Assembly: GCA_023512835.1 (NCBI GenBank)
Contig: CM042089.1
Coordinates: 13,841,759-13,905,758, forward strand
Length of the DNA: 64,000 nucleotides
From: Taxillus chinensis
Lineage: Eukaryota > Streptophyta > Magnoliopsida > Santalales > Loranthaceae
Direction: 5' to 3'
A program made the position numbers and the translations under genes. Below the pieces are notes generated by a model that saw nothing but the letters and a program-made list of their open reading frames with translations, searched no databases and was not told the DNA's origin. Position 1 is the stretch's first letter. Each line of letters starts with the position of its first letter. Of the stretch, positions 35,870 to 47,093 are shown one piece after another.

Positions 35870-37042
35870 TGCAATTTCCTGATAAGAATCACTTCAGAAA
35901 TTTTGTAATCAAAATTTAGTACCAAATAATGGAATGAAAATCAATCCAACTCCATTCTTCTTTCCACTGAAATAATTTCAGAAGTCCAAAAACAAACAGA
36001 GTGAACCAGACCTCAAGGGAGGAAAAGGCTGCATTCACTTATTAGTTATGGCATTATTTTTCTGATAAAAAAAAGTTATGATAAATTATTTTCACCTAAG
36101 CCGAGGAAATGATAATTTTCCAAGAAATTAAATGCCAAGCACATACAATATAATTCTGGGAAAACGAATTTAATTCTACATGAGTTAACTTGATATCATT
36201 TTCCATATTTTTTCCATGCTTTAGCTAAGCACTGTTACAGAGTTCCACAAGAATTCATATTCGGGTTGAGACTCACGAATCTATCATGACAGGCATGTGA
36301 ACGCCGAACGAAAAAACGATGGCATAGAACCATGGCTGTTCCTATAGTGGTTTGTGGCCTGCAATAAATTATAATAAAATTATATACAAAATCAAGTAAC
36401 AGAAAAATAAGATGTCAGGGCATGTAAAACAAATCATAATATCTATAAAAAAATGTGTAGATAAACTCCTGGAAGAGGAAAAGCTCACAATTCAAGACGC
36501 ATCCCAAGATTCTGAACAAAACTACAGTATGAGTAGCGCAAATGTGTTTCGCGTAGAGCATCTATTCCATCTTTTCTTGATGGCGAGTGTCTCTCAATCT
36601 CATCCTTTGACATAAAATCAACATCATCATCATCAAGTTTTGAGTGATCCCGTTTACTAGTAGATGTGTAAGTGTTGGTATTTGGCCTCAAAGCATAATT
36701 GTGGCAAGTTGAAGAAGCAGCATCATATATATTGGGTGGCTGGTAGTTTTTAGAACATTTTGCCCATCTAGAAGCAGACAACTTTCTTTTCTTTAGAGAA
36801 GGCACATTGTCAGTGTTCACATTATTAAAATTATAATCTTTCTCCCCACACTCCCTAGAGGAAAGATGAGTATTGATGTTGTAATTGCCATTAATGTGTA
36901 AATTGTTGCGGGTGCTGTTTTGGTTTCCACAGAGATCAACTCCACTGCTGCTTCTGCCATTGCGATTGATTCTGCCAAAGGGGGGCCTATAGTCTTCAAA
37001 GAAAGTAGGCTGCTGAGCACAGTATGGCCGTGCCAAGGGCAT
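31592..37042 (-). CDS. CYCT1: Cyclin T (P-TEFb cyclin subunit), six coding exons
   Basis: The coding exons on the minus strand are 37042-36489, 36358-36277, 35500-35366, 35280-35105, 32359-32214 and 31629-31592. All junctions have GT-AG borders and phases agree, giving 376 residues. The start ATG follows a CTCTCAG splice acceptor at 37048; the ATG farther upstream lies inside the first intron. Residues 1-146 are Asn/Ser-rich with a basic KKRK (84-87), possibly a nuclear signal. The cyclin fold runs from [15 protein letters not shown] (147) to the end: [45 protein letters not shown], and in the second repeat [19 protein letters not shown]. The C-terminus is short ([12 protein letters not shown]). 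In plants cyclin T partners CDKC (CDK9-like) to phosphorylate the RNA polymerase II tail during elongation. The family is clear; which Arabidopsis CYCT1 member is closest is not, though the short C-terminus argues against CYCT1;4 and CYCT1;5. It looks intact. A 2.7-kb intron (35104-32360) is the largest. Confidence 0.95.
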
Positions 37043-37748
37043 TGTTCCTGAGAGGTTACAAGAAAACATAACCAGTTAAACTACTGCTACAAAATCAATC
37101 CAAATGATGCAGTCATATCCAATGAACAACAATTAGACTGCTCATCTTAGTAACTTTCAATGTCAATTGCTGAATGGAATATTATAGAAATTCCTTGTTC
37201 CACTTCCACAAAAGACCGAAATTAACACTATTGTGTCACTAATTTCATAATTTCCACCTACCTCAGGATCAAAATTCAGCAACACTCAATGTCCCAATTC
37301 TAGTCTATGTCCATCTATAATCTGGGGGAAACTGGCACTAGAATCATAAGACATACAGTTTTTTTTATAAACAACAACAACAACAATAATAATAACAAAC
37401 AATAGAAACAAGCTGAGAAGTTCTAAACATGAATCTAATCATAAAAATAAGATCAAACGTCATGAATCTAATTCAAGTGCCGCTAGAATAAGGTGAATTA
37501 ACCAAACATCACTGTCTCCAAAATCCGCGAGCATGGAAAAACAATACCAGCCAAAACATGATAGTACTCCGACATATACTATGCTATACAATTTTCTGGC
37601 GTGGAACAATTTCGGATCTAAGATGAACTTGTCGATTGATATTCTTTCGATCAAAACGAGGAAAACAGAACCAAACATCAACAAATGTTCCTACGTTCCA
37701 CAGAACAATAGTTTCATAATTTTACGACGATTATAACGACTGAGGTAC

Positions 37749-37880
37749 CTGACTCTAGCCGCACTTGAATCGATCGATGGATGTGAAACCACCGTGATTA
37801 GGGTATGGATAGGTCTGGTTATGGGTTGGAAGAAGAGGAAGGAGAGCGCGCAACGCAATGTGTTTTTTGATTTGGGGGTT
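37749..37880 (-). other. CYCT1: Non-coding first exon (5' UTR) of cyclin T
   Basis: A donor GAGTCAG/GTACCT at 37749/37748 matches the acceptor at 37048, giving a 701-bp leader intron. The exon is pyrimidine-rich (CTCTCCTTCCTCTTCTTCC near 37830). A TATA-like TATTATATATATTA lies at about 37902-37915 on the minus strand, so the transcription start should be near 37880. The upstream end is an estimate. Confidence 0.6.
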
Positions 37881-37901
37881 GAACGTGGTGAATACTCATG
37901 T

Positions 37902-37915
37902 AATATATATAATAC
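37902..37915 (-). promoter_or_regulatory. TATA-like element of the cyclin T promoter
   Basis: An alternating AT run sits about 150 bases upstream of the leader donor site and just before the pyrimidine-rich leader. Such AT runs are common in this window, so support is positional only. Confidence 0.35.
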
Positions 37916-38136
37916 ACAATGAACCATTAATTTTTATTCGCTATTGTTTCCCCATCAGAGAACACCTCCCCTGTTGGGATGTAAAGTCGCCGTGTTTGCC
38001 GGCCCGTTTGATTTCAATCTTTATCCCATTCTATTAGCCTATTAGGTCATCTTTGATATCCAATTTTATTTCATTTTTGGAGTTTGGTTTGAAATATAAT
38101 TAATAAAATAATTTATTCTTACGTGAAGGTAAATTT

Positions 38137-38707
38137 AAGGGTATAAAATGGGCCTGGGCTGGGCCGGGCTGTTATGGTCTTAAACGGGCTGATCAGTTTA
38201 GGTTTGTGTGTTAAACAGGCTTGGATAGAATTCGGTTTAGTCCGGTCCAAAGGAGCTTGTGAGTTGGCCTGTGATTTTTTAAAAATATTTAAAATTTTAA
38301 AAATTAATTAATATAATTGAATTAATTAATTTTATTTTTATTTTATAATTGTTCATAGTGATGAATATGTCAATATTTTGATATTCACTTATATAATATT
38401 AAATAATTTTAGTATACTATACGTAATCAAATATATATCAACAAGTCTCATCATATTTTTAAAAAACTATATTGTTTGTGTAAAATCTGAAATCTTATTA
38501 TTCAATTAAAGTTTTATAATATAATATATGCATTAAAATTTTAAAGCATTTAATGATTAAAAAACAAAACACAAAAAGCTCACGGGCTAGCCCGCGTCTG
38601 CACGAGTCAGGCCTAAATGGGCTAACCCATTTAAGCTAGTGTTTTAAACGGACCGAGCCTTAATCGGCCTAGTCTGCTCTAGGCCTAAGCCCGTTTTACA
38701 TACCTAG
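38137..38707. mobile_element. hAT-like MITE with imperfect 8-bp duplication
   Basis: The left end AAGGGTATAAAATGGGCC and the reverse complement of the right end (CTAGGTATGTAAAACGGGC) form imperfect inverted repeats, followed by GGGC/GGCC-rich sub-terminal motifs typical of plant hAT MITEs. The flanks are GTAAATTT (38129-38136) and GTAGATTG (38708-38715), matching at 6 of 8 positions. The 571-bp interior is non-coding and AT-rich in its middle. Confidence 0.7.
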
Positions 38708-39430
38708 GTAGATTGAATACAGTCCTATATAAAATTTAGAAATATTCACCTACATATAGAAATTAATTTTTTACTAAATTACTCATAATCCTATTATTCC
38801 AACCCTATACTTCACTCGTCGGTCTCGTCACCCACTCAACGCCAATACTATTTCACTCATTGAAGTCGTCGCCCACTCAATGCCATTTCATCGCCTAACA
38901 CCACTATTTGATCATCCAACACCATCCTCATCAAAGTTGTCACTCTGTACGATTCTCATGGAAGTTATTGCCTAAGACTATCCCATCGAAGCCTTTAACT
39001 AACACTGCATCGGTCCTCTTTGCGATTAGTACTCTTTATTTTGAACTGTATGTTTTGTTTTCGTTTATTCATAAGCGTGGGATAATTCATATAAACCTAA
39101 CACTGCATCCATCCTCTTCACTTTTGTTTTTTTGTTTTGCTCTATTTATCTTGTGTATGGTAAATAAATTCTATAATACGTTATGACATCCATTACATGA
39201 ATTACGACATCAGTATTATAATGTTCTGTTTCAAAATACCTCAAACAAATTCACAAAAAAGAAATATATTATTATAATATTATTAAAAATACTTTCTAGT
39301 GCTTCTTCATTTCTTGAAATGTCAATAATGGTTATACAATATTATATAAAGAATCAAAATATCATATGATCATACAACGTATCATTCTTTGATAAAAGAA
39401 AAGCCCTTTATCATTTGGTGCATGAAAATG
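38708..39430. other. Intergenic DNA left of the Harbinger remnant
   Basis: CACTCAACGCCA-type repeats occur at 38830-38890. The 92-residue frame at 38908-39186 is not recognisable. This DNA may belong to the decayed Harbinger element that follows. Confidence 0.4.
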
Positions 39431-39900
39431 ACATTACTTGCTTAAATAATCTAAGGATGGATAGGGCATATTTTACAAAGCTTTATTCTAAACTTCAAAC
39501 CGTAGGATAGTTACAACCAATGAAAAATATGCTAGTGGATAAACAAGTGACCATTAGTTTGCATATACTACCTTGTCATGTTAAGCTTCACATAATCATT
39601 TGGAGATTTAAACGTTCAAGAGAAGCCATTGACAGACATTTCAGTAATGTGTTAAATGCTATTATAAGGTTACAATCTCAAATGTTTGTGAAGCCTGAGC
39701 TAATACTAGTAGGCTCAAATGATATGAAGTGGAAATGGTTTACAATGAGGACATGTTGTGGGTATGTGTCTTAGATTTTGGTAGTGGTTGGGAAGCTCAC
39801 TTTCCCTTCGTGGTGTTCTCTTATAATAATAGTTTTTAGTCCACCATTAGGATGACTCCCTATGAACTATGATGCATTGTATGGAAGAACATGTCAATAT
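39431..39900 (+). pseudogene. PIF/Harbinger-type transposase remnant
   Basis: Plus-strand frames around 39455-39780 spell MDRAYFTKLYSKLQ, then after a stop NMLVDKQVTISLHILPCHVK, then FKRSREAIDRHFSNVLNAIIRLQ. This is the N-terminal part of plant Harbinger-type nucleases: family members have 'VEEQVAMFLHILAH', then 'F.RSGETISRHF..VL.A...L'. An in-frame stop lies between the first two motifs. The catalytic DDE part that should follow is not readable after 39780. The element is dead. Terminal repeats were not found. Confidence 0.75.
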
Positions 39901-40147
39901 ATACTATATTGGTCTTGAGCAGGAGAAATAGTGGTACTTGGTCTTAATATGGTTCAAAATACGACAAATAAAATTTATTTGATTAAACGGTGAATGCTAA
40001 TGGCACAAAGTTGTCAAAAATCCTTATCGAATAAGAGGCATCAATCATTATAATTCAAAGTGACAGACCGGGTTTTTCTACAAGTTTCTCCATGACAAGG
40101 ACATATGAGGATTAGCAGAGGGTCTAAACCTTTTCCACGATTTGTTG

Positions 40148-41750
40148 TGTCACGCCCCAGATTTTTTACCATTAGCAGAGCATCCCATGCCTGCTATCAA
40201 AAGGTCAAGGGATTGGTTACAAGCACTAAAAGAGACAAATCCATAGTGTTGTCTTAATCACAAACTAGAATACTACCATCAAATCACATCATACAACACA
40301 ATATAGAGATACTAACAACAGGTCACAACCGTACCTCAGAGTATGAATAGGCAAAGTCTTCCTGGAAGAAAGTCCTCCACTAGCCTTAAAAATACCTAAA
40401 AGGCAAACAACAACAGACAACAACCACAAAAACAGTAGGGGTGAGTCATACGCTTAGTAGGTGACCTATAACCCTATACCCTACCATGCAATACATGCTC
40501 AATGTACACTCATACAAACAACAAACGTCATGATTTAGCCTAAAGCAAACTAAAATCAGGGAACAGATTCCTGACTCAAGCATCTAACTCCTCAAATAGC
40601 TCTCACAGTATACTAGTGCAATAACCTAGTGCCAAGGGATAGGTATTCCAATTTGATACCGCCGCTTTGCGAGACAAGCCGCTCAACCACCTCAGGTTGA
40701 GAGAACTTTCGATATCATGGAACACCTTCCTGAAAACAAAAAAATTCTGACACCAACATAATATTGCAAGGGTCTCTACCACTTATCATCAGAAACCTCA
40801 CAACATCCCATCAAGATAACAACACACCAAGACATCCTTTCCACATTAGGACTTGGTATGTTCCCCACAATCTAAAATAGGATTATCAACAAATCATATT
40901 AGCAGGATAGCCTATCTACACAAAGACACAGCATATCCACCATAATCCTAAATAGGATCCATAGCACCTTAGGGCGCAGTTTGTATTAGTCTCAGGACAC
41001 AATCAGTCCCCATCAGGACAGCTTGTCCATGATCCTTAACAGGATCCTATCAACACAACAAGCTCATCTGGCCGTAGCCTCACCCAACATGGTACATCAC
41101 AAACCAAGGGGCCTTAGCCACCTATCACACCCACACAAGGGTACATCTGCACTGAGCTCAGCTCAGTTCAAACTTAACCGCCGAATATGCCACCAGGCAT
41201 AATTAAACATATCACATGGACCCAAGAGTCCCACATATCACATATAACATATCATACACATATATACAAGCAAGCATAGTATATCACAATAGACCCAAAG
41301 GTCCCCCACAGTATACGTATGTATACGAGCTAACCATAATAGCAAACAAAACAAATCATAATACTCTTACGATGTCAACCACCCTCACCGACCCAATGAC
41401 ACCTTAGCCCACATGGCCTAAACTATAACATTAAACCAACCACGATGGTTTCGTCACACAGCCTCACTAGGCTCACTAGTACCCCTCAGGTATCATATTA
41501 CCTCTCAAACATCATATTGCCTCTCAAGCATAGTATTGCCTCTCAGGTGTAGTATTGCCTCTCAGGTACAACATTACCTCTCAGGCATAATATTACCTTT
41601 CAGGCCCAATATTGTCTCTCAGGCATAGCATTAACTCTTAATCTTTAAACAAATCTCGTCTCCCATGCCCTCAATAGGAGCCTCCCAGATTTATCAGGGT
41701 AGCCTTGTATGCTCATGTGACCACTAGGGTTTCATAATACTCCCTCTATA
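40148..41750 (-). repeat. Family A LTR copy, antisense
   Basis: It begins TGTCACGCCCCAG. The conserved 'AAAAGGTCAAGGGATTGGTTACAAG' follows at about 40198. Then come 'CTTCCTGGAAGAAAGTCCTCCACTAG' and 'AGTAGGGGTGAG', collinear with the reverse complement of 23.2-23.57 kb. Segments at 40900-41400 (ACAGCTTGTCCATGATCC, GGCCGTAGCCTCACCC, GACCCAAAGGTCC) are the inverse of 43.96-44.35 kb. A CTCTCAGGCATA-type short repeat recurs at 41490-41640. The right boundary is uncertain. Confidence 0.65.
41490..41640. repeat. Short tandem repeat (ATATTGCCTCTCAGGC-like units)
   Basis: About six to eight imperfect units of some 20 bases, each with 'ATTGCCTCTCAGG' or 'ATTACCTCTCAGG', follow one another inside the family A LTR copy. 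Confidence 0.8.
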
Positions 41751-41974
41751 ATAGGAGGATGTGCCCACTACTCTAATGTATGATACAGTATTTTATTCTG
41801 TATTAATTATATATTGTATCCTAAACATGGGTCCGTAGATAGTTGTAGTTGCATACTATTTGTGATGTGATAGGTGTAGGACTGTTTGACATATTATATG
41901 CATGATGATGTATAAGAAAGTATATGATTACCCTTAATATATAATTCTATAACTTTGCATGATTGAGACAGCAC

Positions 41975-42442
41975 TGTAATGACTCATGTTTAGGGATGTG
42001 AGGAATTAGTCATAGTTATGCCTTGTGAGTGATACTTGTCAGGTTTTGGGAGATTTCTTCTCATACACATCAACTAGAACACTTTGTATGTTGATGAGGA
42101 AGCATGAGGCAAGAGATAATCTCAAGAGGGAGCATTTAGAGGTTGCACGTGACAATGGCCTTTGTCACGTGTAGCCATGTTTCTGCACCGTCTCCTTCAT
42201 TTTGTTATGCTGATAATCATTTTCTAAAGGACCATGTTCGAATTATGAGTATTTTTTCCTGTGTGGAAGCGGGAAGGTTAAAACATGTGTCACTTATCAA
42301 AACTACGTCATTTTGATAAGTGTTATGTTTTATTAGGGGATTATGTTTCACTTATCAAAACTACGTTGTTTCGATAAGTGTTGTGATATTTAAAAGGAGA
42401 TCTCTTTTCTTTTTTTAGGGTTCTTCATTTTTGTTAGCCGTC

Positions 42443-42493
<51 letters not shown>

Positions 42494-43608
42494 GTGAGTG
42501 AGAGAGTGAGTGAGTAAGTGAGAACCCTCTCTTGATCGTTGTCGTTGTGTCCGCGTGGGTGGACGACGTCTAGCGGGGGAGCAAGAGCAAGGAGGTTCTT
42601 TCCAAGGTAGGGATTCTGTTCTTCCTTGAACCTATTCTTGGGTTAGGTCTTAAGGTAGACGATTTGTAGATTATTTGTGTTTATATATATATATATATAT
42701 ACTCATATGGGTGTGATCTCCTATATGAATGTTGGCCTTCAATGGCAAGTTATGTTTGGGTATGATGATGAGACCGGGGTCTGGAGATTTTCGTGTTTGT
42801 TCGCATGACAGCGGACCTTGGAGGCCGTTGGGGTGTCTGCGCTATTCGTTCAGCGGTTGAGTTCGTTAGGGTTAGTCCCGTGGTAGGGCCTCGTGGGGAA
42901 ACCTTGGGGTTCCCAGGGAAGTCATGTTTGAGAACATAATAAGTGGATATGATAATTATGGTTTGGGTAATAGTTGTTGAATACATGTGTTATTTGATGT
43001 AATGTGAATGTATGTTATTATGTTGTGCTTGTTAATGCGCTATGTGGCACTGTGGTAGCCTGTGTAGCTGTGGAGCCTGTGTAGCTGTGGAGCCTGTGTG
43101 GCTGTGGTTATGGAAGCCTGTGTGGCTGTGAAAATGGTTGTACGTGATTTTATGGTTTGTTTGTGTATTGACATATTTATAAATGTTGATTATAATCTAT
43201 TTATATATTATTGCCACGACACTGCACTTGTGCACGTTGTCATGTAGATGCTAGGAGCATGGGATAGGTTGGGGAGACATGATCCCTACTGAGCTGTGGT
43301 TGCTCACCCCTCCTGCTGTGTCTTATTTGTTTTCAGGAACCTATAGGCGTTAGGTGCGAATACCAAGGTGGAAGACTGAGTTATCTGCTATGTTTTGTTT
43401 TATGTTATTTTGTGGAACCATTGTAACCTCAATGGAAATGATATGAAAGACATTTGAGTTTAATAAAGATGTATGATTCTGTCCTTGAATATCTAATGTG
43501 GAAGTGTGTGATGTCTTGTGTGGAATTGTATCCTAACCCCTTATCCACCACGTGGGTAAAGGGAAGTCACGAACTGGTTTCCTCGGGTTAGAAATCCGAG
43601 GCATGACA
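41975..43608 (+). mobile_element. Family B solo LTR, copy 1, with 4-bp duplication GCAC
   Basis: It starts TGTAATGACTCATG and ends GAGGCATGACA, with GCAC on both sides (41971-41974 and 43609-43612). The length is 1634 bp. It has no coding region. The upstream part holds a G-box palindrome (42146-42171) and two 32-bp hairpins (42291-42322 and 42349-42380). A (GA)n leader follows at 42444-42492. The 3' part has GTAGCTGTGGAGCCTGT direct repeats (43060-43130) and the block 'GAGACATGATCCCTACTGAG' shared with copy 2. It interrupts a family A tail, so it is younger than that copy. Confidence 0.85.
42444..42515 (+). repeat. (GA)n microsatellite in the LTR leader
   Basis: A long (GA)n run passes into GAGT units. 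The same (GA)n lies at the same relative place in the other family B copies (46530-46560; inverted at about 58434-58448), so it belongs to the LTR rather than being a chance microsatellite. Confidence 0.9.
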
Positions 43609-43723
43609 GCACCTATGGTGTAGTCTCTATTGTTGTTTGTCACCAACCCCTTGACCCTTCGGGTGCGGGCAAAAGGAAGTCACATTCCTAGCTCCGAGTT
43701 CCTTAGAATTCGGGGGTGTGACA

Positions 43724-44524
43724 CATCCAGTGGGGGGGACATGATGTTCTCCGCAATGGAATGTTTGGGAATGGTTTTGGGCTTAAGGGAGTCCATAGGG
43801 TGCCGGTAGGCACTGTTAAAGCCTAGTAAGTTCGTGTGATGAAACCTTTGTGGTTTGTCATGGTTTGTTTGATGCTTTGGTGGGGCCATGAGAGCTAAGG
43901 TGCTCGTGGCACGGTGAGGGTGGTTAGCATTGCGAGAACCTCATGGTTTGTTTGTTTGTTGTTATAGTTAGATTGTACATATGTGTACTGTATAGGACCT
44001 TTGGGTCTGTTATTATATGCTATGCTTACTTGTATATCTATGCGAGATATATATGAATATTGGGTTCATGTGCTATTATTGTGCCAAGTGGCATATTTGG
44101 TGGTTAAGCTTGAGCTGATATGAGCTCTGTGTGGATGTACCCTTGTGTGGGTATGTGCCTTAAGTGGGTGGGATAGGCGGTTAAATCCCCTAAGATTGTA
44201 TTATACCATGTTGGGGTGAGGCTACGGCCTGATGAGCTCTTAGTGAGCTGATGTTGAACCTTGTGGGGATCCTACTGAGGATCATGGACAAACTGTCCTG
44301 ATATGGATAGGCTACATCTCGAGTTGTGGATCCTATTGAGGATCACAAACAAACTATCCTGATGTGGATAGGTTACATCCCAAGATTGATATAGATTATG
44401 TCCTAATGCGTTGTGATCCTGTTTGGGATTGTGGTGGATAGGCTGAGTCCCTTTGTGGATAAGCTACCTTGATTGCTACATGGGTTGCGTGCCCTGAGTG
44501 GGTGGTCCTAATGTACTTGTTGGG
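43724..44524 (+). repeat. Family A-like LTR segment, sense, host of family B copy 2
   Basis: The run 43960-44345 is the inverse of 40990-41400 (GACCTTTGGGTC, GTGCCAAGTGGCATATT, GGTGAGGCTACGGCC, ACAAACTGTCCTGAT). GGATCCTACTGAGGATCA-type units repeat at about 44266-44345. It stops at the TGGG duplication where family B copy 2 begins. Confidence 0.6.
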
Positions 44525-44756
44525 TGTAATGATCCGTGTTTAAGGATTTGAGGAGTTAGTCATTTGTGTGTTTGGGCATGGGCAAGGACACTTGATCATG
44601 TAGTTAGCTGGAGTTCAATGGCATAGTACCTCAGCGGGGCCTCACTGCCGGGTCAGCGAGCATGGGTCAAATTATTTGGGAGAAGCTAACCTAGATTGTT
44701 GCTTGAAGACTTGGTTGATGTGGGATATTGTGGTTGGCTTGATCGACCTAGCCCCT

Positions 44757-46093
44757 TGATAACTGCAGAATTTGTCACTAAATTTGCATTTAATTTATGA
44801 GCTTTGATTTAATATTTTATTGAATTAATGTATTTTTATAATATTTTTCTCCAATTTCAATTATTTACTGTTTTATAGATTTAATATTAATTTTGGTGGT
44901 TTTTAATATTTAATTAATTATTCCAACTTTAATATTAATTCTCTGGGCTTAATTGATTATTTTAATTGTTTTTATTTTTTGCTTGTTACCTAAGCAGGTG
45001 GGAAATTGGAAAGAGAAATTAAATGACAGACTGACTTGGGGATCACATCAAAGGAATTGGAAATAAGAACAGCTACTTGATGTGCAAGCAGGAAGAAATT
45101 GGAAACATTATATTGTATGGGATTTGATTTATATATTTATATATACCTTCATCCCGCCTGTCTCCATAATCCATCGCACGACGTCAACTCGACACGGGCT
45201 GCGTCATCCATCTCTTCTTCACGCCCCAGCCGTTGTCGCCCAGGCTGTCTCCATCGTTCACGCATGCCACATCATCATAGCGCTAGCCATTCCATTCTCC
45301 ACCGGTGCAGCCCAGCGGTTTGTTCGAACAGAAATTAAAGAAGATAGCACGACGAATATTGAAGATTCAGATCGAGTTTAAGACTGAATAATTAATTTTT
45401 TGCAGCCTATTTATTTTAATTTTGTTCTAATTCTGCTGTATTAATTTTTCCAAACAGATTTGTGATTTTCCAACCCATGGAGGGGTAAGTATTTTGTAAT
45501 CGGTTTAGCGTAGCACTTTGGATGCTTGTTTTGAATCCATGATTTAATATTTAATTCGGTATTTTATGTGCTATGATTTAATTCTCTATCTCTTTGATTT
45601 GTTGATTTAATATCTCGGTTGAGTGTTGATTTAGCAATTTATCGTGCGTTATTATTCTATCTGAGTGGGAAGATTTGTTTCGTAGGGAACGGGCAGTCTT
45701 TCGAGAATTAATTCATAATTATTCGGGTTAGAATAAATTCATAATTTGATTGTATTCATGGTGTCTTGATGCATTTAAATTATGGGGCCATAATTTATCT
45801 AATTTATTTTTTGGGATAGTGATAAACAGCATTCAGGTGTGAAGTTAAACCGGTTACATCTTTGATTAATTGAATTTTCTTAGTTAAAAATCTTTGCTTT
45901 AATTAGTTTTCATTCAATCAAAAATCCCCCCAAGTTGATATTTATTCTTTTTCATTAGTTTTTATTAAACAGGTAATTAAATAGATTGAATTGAATTTTA
46001 TAAGTCCTCCGGTGAGAACGATCTAGGTTAAGCCACTAGCTATACTTAGTTTAAATTTTATTTGGAGTGCGTGTGTGACAAACACTCTTTTCA
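44757..46093 (+). mobile_element. Family C solo LTR inside family B; 5-bp duplication CCCCT
   Basis: It starts TGATAACTGCAG and ends CTCTTTTCA, with CCCCT at 44752-44756 and 46094-46098. The length is 1337 bp. A GC-richer patch (45160-45330) holds incidental open frames and lies just after a TATATTTATATATACC promoter-like run near 45130. There is no gag or pol. Removing it rejoins 'GATCGACCTAGCCCCT' with 'CTTGTTGGTTGAGG' of family B. Confidence 0.85.
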
Positions 46094-46528
46094 CCCCTCT
46101 TGTTGGTTGAGGTCGTTTAATGGAGAATCCAGAGAGTGTGTGGCTTCTTGGTTGATGCGAGATGGTGATCGACGCAGTCGATTAGGTTTTTTAGTGGTTG
46201 ATATCGACTAGAGGGAGTTTCCAAAAAGTGAAGTGGTTGTTGATATAGCATGGAAATGGTCGAGGTTGACCAATGGAGATTCTCAAGAGTTTTCCATGTG
46301 TTGGTAGATGCAAAGTGTTTGGTCGACCTATGGTCGATATGAGGTCAACATGGTCAATCTAGGCACAAGTCGACCATGTTTGAGATAAAGTTTTATCGAT
46401 GTGGGTGGTCGGTCGATGCGAGAAATGGTGGTCGATGTGTATGAGTGTAATGTCGACTTCAACCTTGCGACAACATATTTTTGATATACGTCATTCTTTT
46501 ATGTGATTTTAGGTTTTTAGTGTCTTTC

Positions 46529-46564
<36 letters not shown>

Positions 46565-47093
46565 ATTGTTTATCGTTGTTACTGTGTTCTTGCAAGCGAG
46601 AGGTGTCTAACAAGGAGGAAGGCTTGTTCTTCGATTCGAAACCCAATAATCCAAGCAAAGATTGAGGTAGGGATTTTGTTATATTCTCTTACCCTTTAGT
46701 TATTGATTATTTGATTAGAGATTCGTTCTAGGGTAAGAAAATGATTATATATATATATATGAAATTTATATAAGTGTGATCTTCTATATAAATTTGTGTA
46801 CATAGTTATTTTGTGGGTCTGCGGTTAGAGGATATTAAGGGCCCATTTCATGGTAGTTGGTTATGAGGCCGTTAGGGTGTCCACCGTGACTAAGGGTTGT
46901 TGTTGTTCGTTTCACGTCCGTGTTCTTTTGTGTTGGTCTCGCGGTAGTATTTCATGGGAAACCTTAGAATCATAGGGGGGGCTTGTGGTTGGGAGTGAGT
47001 GTTAACATTGAGGGTTATGTTATATGTATGTACTTAATATATGTGTTTTATCGATTGAGGCTTAATACCATGAACTGTGTATTGTATGGTATG

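Larger units (their letters stand above)
41751..43723 (+). repeat. Family A LTR tail, sense, split by a family B insertion
   Basis: The parts are 41751-41974 and 43609-43723. The first matches 23240-23460 (AGGAGGATGTGCCCACTACTCT, GGGTCCGT, GATTGAGACAGCA). The second resumes with 'CACCTATGGTGTAGTCTCTATTG' and ends GGGGGTGTGACA. The break is exactly the family B element with its GCAC duplication. The 5' part of this LTR is absent. Confidence 0.75.

Noticed and set aside
37043..37069. Upstream ATG (MFSCNLSGT) for cyclin T
   Set aside because: It lies before the CTCTCAG acceptor, so it is spliced out. The ATG at 37042 is the start.
41490..41640. Regularly spaced short repeats as a CRISPR-like array
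   Set aside because: Units are imperfect and tandem without unique spacers, in plant LTR DNA. It is a minisatellite.
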